A program made the translations under genes and the position numbers. The notes under the pieces were generated by a model that saw only the letters and a program-made list of their open reading frames with translations, was not told the origin of the DNA and ran no database searches. Source: Acidithiobacillus ferruginosus (lineage in GTDB: Bacteria > Pseudomonadota > Gammaproteobacteria > Acidithiobacillales > Acidithiobacillaceae). From it: a stretch of 7,612 nt of DNA. The stretch is taken from positions 1 through 7,612 of the forward strand of contig NZ_JABBDR010000012.1 of the NCBI RefSeq assembly GCF_018854495.1, read 5' to 3'. Of the stretch, positions 5,953 through 7,612 are shown one piece after another (the stretch's first letter is position 1; each line of letters starts with the position of its first letter).

Positions 5953-6319
5953 TGTATTCCCATTCCATATTTAGGTCACATAGCCGAGATGTAAAGTCTC
6001 TCTATGGACAAGTTTATCCCAAGGAGTTAAGGCCGTCTTGTTTGGCCGAATGTGGGCTCTAACATCAACTATTCTGATGGCCGCCTTTTTTGGCACGAAG
6101 CATAAAGAATTTAGCCATGGTCGAGAAGGTCGTCAAAGGCCGCTAACGGGACTTTAGCATCAACTGTCCTGACGGTCACCTTCGCGTCGAATGATGCCAT
6201 TTGCGTTTTACTGCTGAATGTCCGCAATCTGTACCGGCCCTTCAGCAGAAAATCTCTACAGGAAGCCTTTGACAGGGGTTGAAAAAGTCCGTTGATGATC
6301 AGGAAGTGCAACTTCTCCA
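5953..6319. other. Intergenic between defence operon and vapBC, with diverged direct repeats
   Basis: No well-supported gene is present. The stretch should contain the promoter of the minus-strand ATPase operon near its left end. Two diverged copies of a roughly 57-bp sequence occupy 6029-6087 and 6126-6182. A 70-codon minus-strand frame (6111-6323) overlaps part of it and is listed separately. Confidence 0.5.
6029..6182. repeat. Two diverged direct repeats, about 57 bp, period about 97 bp
   Basis: Copy A (6029-6087) and copy B (6126-6182) share the order AAGG-CGTC, GGCCG, GGG, CATCAACT, then CTGA-GG-C-CCTT. Their best-conserved core is CATCAACT-T-CTGA. Differences are scattered, with small length changes in the first half. 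The copies are too diverged for a recent duplication. Confidence 0.6.
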
Positions 6320-6323
6320 TCAT
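6111..6323 (-). CDS. Small ORF overlapping the vapC stop, possibly not a gene
   Basis: A 70-codon frame starts with ATGATG. The first ATG overlaps the vapC stop as ATGA, an arrangement that would permit coupled translation as a third operon member. The product (MMEKLHFLIINGLF to FDDLLDHG) has a short hydrophobic start and no recognised domain. Its C-terminal third is encoded by copy B of the direct repeat. The frame may simply be open intergenic DNA. Confidence 0.2.
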   Translation of the reverse strand: MMEKLHFLIINGLFQPLSKASCRDFLLKGRYRLRTFSSKTQMASFDAKVTVRTVDAKVPLAAFDDLLDHG

Positions 6324-6712
6324 GTCACCCAGTTCTCGACGACCAGTCCTGCACCGACATAGAGATCGAAATCGGCCGTGTTGTTGGTCACCAGCGTAAC
6401 TCCCAGCGATAAAGTATGCGCGGCAATCATGCGGTCAAAGCTGCTCTTTCTGGCTGGGAACTGCCGGGAGAGCTTTCCGAAGAGGTCCGCTGCATCCACG
6501 TCAAAATCCTTGACGATCAGCCTGCTCAAGAGCGTGGCCATTTCAAGCTGGCTGTTATGCACGTCCAGGCCGCAGCACAATTCAGCCCAGGTGATCGAAC
6601 TGATCCCAATTTCACCGGGCTTGCAGGCCGCGAACCGCCGGATGACTGATGCGGGCTGCTCCTTCATGAGGTAGATGCAAATATTGGTGTCCAGCAAGTA
6701 GCGCAGTATCAC
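6320..6712 (-). CDS. vapC: VapC-type PIN-domain toxin ribonuclease
   Basis: A PIN-domain protein of about 130 residues, the usual length for VapC. The opening LRYLLDTNICIYLMK contains the first catalytic aspartate, WAELCCG the conserved glutamate, FDRMIAAHTL the third acidic site and NNTADFD the last. VapC toxins are Mg-dependent ribonucleases, often cutting tRNA, and are held inactive by VapB. The GTG at 6712 overlaps the vapB stop by four bases (GTGA), the typical coupling of vapBC. A TTG at 6715 is a less likely alternative. All four acidic positions appear intact, so the toxin should be active. The sequence resembles the VapC/MvpT group with LDTNICIY starts. Confidence 0.92.
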   Translation of the reverse strand: MILRYLLDTNICIYLMKEQPASVIRRFAACKPGEIGISSITWAELCCGLDVHNSQLEMATLLSRLIVKDFDVDAADLFGKLSRQFPARKSSFDRMIAAHTLSLGVTLVTNNTADFDLYVGAGLVVENWVT

Positions 6713-6945
6713 CAAGATCTTTCCGTCTCGACAAACTCTGGGCGCTCGCCGGTGTGCTGCGGGCGCAGCGCAGCGAACAGCGCCGGAAGCGATTCGAGCG
6801 AATCTTCTTCAGGCTCCACGATGAGCCTGTTTCCCTCTCGAATCACGACCAATTTGGTCTGCTTCGGGAATGCCATACTCACAGGGATGCGGACGGCAGG
6901 TGAATTACCTGCCATGAATTGGCTGGTATGAAAGACTTTGCGCAT
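6709..6945 (-). CDS. vapB: VapB-type antitoxin (AbrB/SpoVT-like)
   Basis: A 78-residue protein beginning MRKVFHTSQFMAGNSPAVRIP. The GNSPAVRIP block and the following VVIREGNRLIVEPEE match the swapped-hairpin AbrB-like DNA-binding fold of VagC/VapB antitoxins. The acidic and aromatic tail (FAALRPQHTGERPEFVETERSW) should wrap the toxin's active site. The ATG at 6945 is chosen over an upstream in-frame start at 7020 because GGAG (minus strand, 6955-6952) lies six bases before it and because the operator and promoter lie just upstream, inside the longer frame. It is the first gene of the operon and likely represses its own promoter with VapC. Confidence 0.9.
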   Translation of the reverse strand: MRKVFHTSQFMAGNSPAVRIPVSMAFPKQTKLVVIREGNRLIVEPEEDSLESLPALFAALRPQHTGERPEFVETERSW

Positions 6946-6962
6946 GACTATCTCCAGAGGTA

Positions 6963-6981
6963 ATAACGTGACGTTATCACG
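6963..6981 (-). promoter_or_regulatory. Palindromic operator and likely promoter of vapBC
   Basis: ATAACGT-G-ACGTTAT at 6963-6977 is a perfect 7-bp inverted repeat around one base. An overlapping repeat CGTGA/TCACG uses 6967-6971 and 6977-6981. It lies 18-36 bases upstream of the vapB ATG. On the minus strand TTGCGT (6999-6994) and TAACGT (6976-6971), 17 bases apart, form a plausible -35/-10 pair, so bound VapBC would cover the -10. Confidence 0.65.
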
Positions 6982-7191
6982 CCGATGGGGCCGACGCAAT
7001 GGCATGCCACGTTTTCTCAAAAACGGCCGGTTGCGAGACGATTGCTAGGCATGAGCTCGATTCCTGGCTGGGTTTCATGTTCTGAACTCCTGGCAGCCCG
7101 TCGGTGGTGTCTCACGAACGCAACCGCGAGTTTGCGGTGTCGTACTGAAGACGGCAGTAGGTCTCTCGGAGTCGGTTTGCAGGAGCAGACT

Positions 7192-7494
7192 TCAAACCGC
7201 TAAGTGCTGCTCAGGAGACGGCGGTCTGCCCCGCAGGGGGTGAACCTGCAATCTCGCGGATATGGCCTCATCCTTCACGGCCTCATCCAGTACCTCTTGA
7301 GGAACACCGCGCTTTCTCAGGGCGGCAATCAGCCGGGCGATGGCCCCGAAGGTGTACCGCGCTTCATCCTTCCGTAGCCCCTCGCTCACATACGCCTTGA
7401 GCAACGGCTGATAGCCAGGAAATCCGCGCTGTGGTGCGATTTCTTTCAGGGATTCCACCACGTCTACCGGTATCCGCAGTGTGACCGTGGTCAT
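7192..7494 (-). CDS. CopG-like ribbon-helix-helix protein, probable antitoxin
   Basis: A 100-residue protein starting MTTVTLRIPVDVVESLKEIA. A short beta strand with alternating residues is followed by two helices, the ribbon-helix-helix pattern of CopG/MetJ-type regulators. The continuation RGFPGYQPLLKAYVSEGLR resembles antitoxins that pair with small toxins such as BrnT or DUF4258 proteins. The C-terminal half (FGAIARLIAALRKRGVPQEVLDEA) looks helical, perhaps toxin binding. The ATG at 7494 has AAGGAG six bases upstream (7506-7501), which decides the start. The frame stays open upstream past the window edge, and an in-frame ATG near 7587 could give a longer form. The presumed partner would lie upstream, beyond the window. 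The region 7021-7191 between this gene and vapBC shows no gene. Confidence 0.65.
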   Translation of the reverse strand: MTTVTLRIPVDVVESLKEIAPQRGFPGYQPLLKAYVSEGLRKDEARYTFGAIARLIAALRKRGVPQEVLDEAVKDEAISARLQVHPLRGRPPSPEQHLAV

Positions 7495-7612
7495 GGGGCG
7501 CTCCTTGTTCAGACGGGTTTTGATACGTTCAGGAATGAACCGCCCCGGATTTTGAGGAGGCTCCTTTTTCCAAGAGAATGGAGTCATGATGAACAAAGCT
7601 AAAACACCCAAA

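Noticed and set aside
7173..7199. CGGTTTG/CAAACCG inverted repeat at the end of the RHH gene as a terminator
   Set aside because: Only 7 bp with a 13-nt loop, overlapping the 3' end of the gene, and no U-run on the minus strand.
1..7612. CRISPR array, tRNA or rRNA gene, integron integrase gene
   Set aside because: No regularly spaced identical repeats, no tRNA cloverleaf or rRNA signature, and no tyrosine-recombinase frame were found in the window.

Overview
The window looks like an accessory, mobile-element-rich stretch of a proteobacterial genome or large plasmid. It has an IS1111-group insertion sequence, integron-type attC sites, a group IIC-attC-type intron fragment, a probable two-gene defence operon and toxin-antitoxin genes. 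No species-diagnostic housekeeping gene is present, so I do not name an organism. Base composition shifts sharply between blocks: the IS and intron are GC-rich, while the restriction-like gene and the ATPase/TOPRIM pair are AT-richer. This fits assembly from separate acquisitions.

Region by region: (1) About 47-1469 is an IS1111-group (IS110 superfamily) element with a 12-bp subterminal inverted repeat at 50-61 and 1456-1467. Its DEDD transposase is broken by one frameshift. Its 3' non-coding segment carries short copies of the sequences flanking the insertion, as expected of a seekRNA/bridge-RNA locus. (2) 1470-2125 has no convincing gene but holds two strong inverted repeats. One is a 65-nt hairpin whose four single-base bulges all lie on one arm. 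The 9-mer GTTATGCTG occurs at both 1838 and 2065. (3) 2216-3229 is best read as an integron gene cassette. It carries a Mrr-like PD-(D/E)xK nuclease gene that ends in an attC site, and an attC-like site also lies directly upstream. (4) At 3231, exactly inside the attC core, begins the 5' part of a class C group II intron. It is cut off about 25 codons into its reverse-transcriptase ORF, near 3708-3725, where AT-rich DNA with a fragmentary ORF takes over. (5) 4044-5952, minus strand, is an overlapping pair: an ABC/AAA15-21-type ATPase followed by a TOPRIM-like (DUF4276/RloB-like) protein. (6) 5953-6319 holds two diverged direct repeats. (7) 6320-6945, minus strand, is a vapBC toxin-antitoxin operon with a palindromic operator. 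(8) 7192-7494, minus strand, is a ribbon-helix-helix, CopG-like probable antitoxin whose upstream neighbour lies outside the window.

How the genes fit together: the cassette nuclease and the ATPase/TOPRIM pair are both plausible phage-defence functions, and vapBC and the RHH gene are stabilising or stress modules. The IS, attC sites and intron are likely routes by which such a defence/TA island is assembled and rearranged. The most unusual features are the guide-like target copies inside the IS, the intron split of the cassette's attC, and the ATPase/TOPRIM operon.
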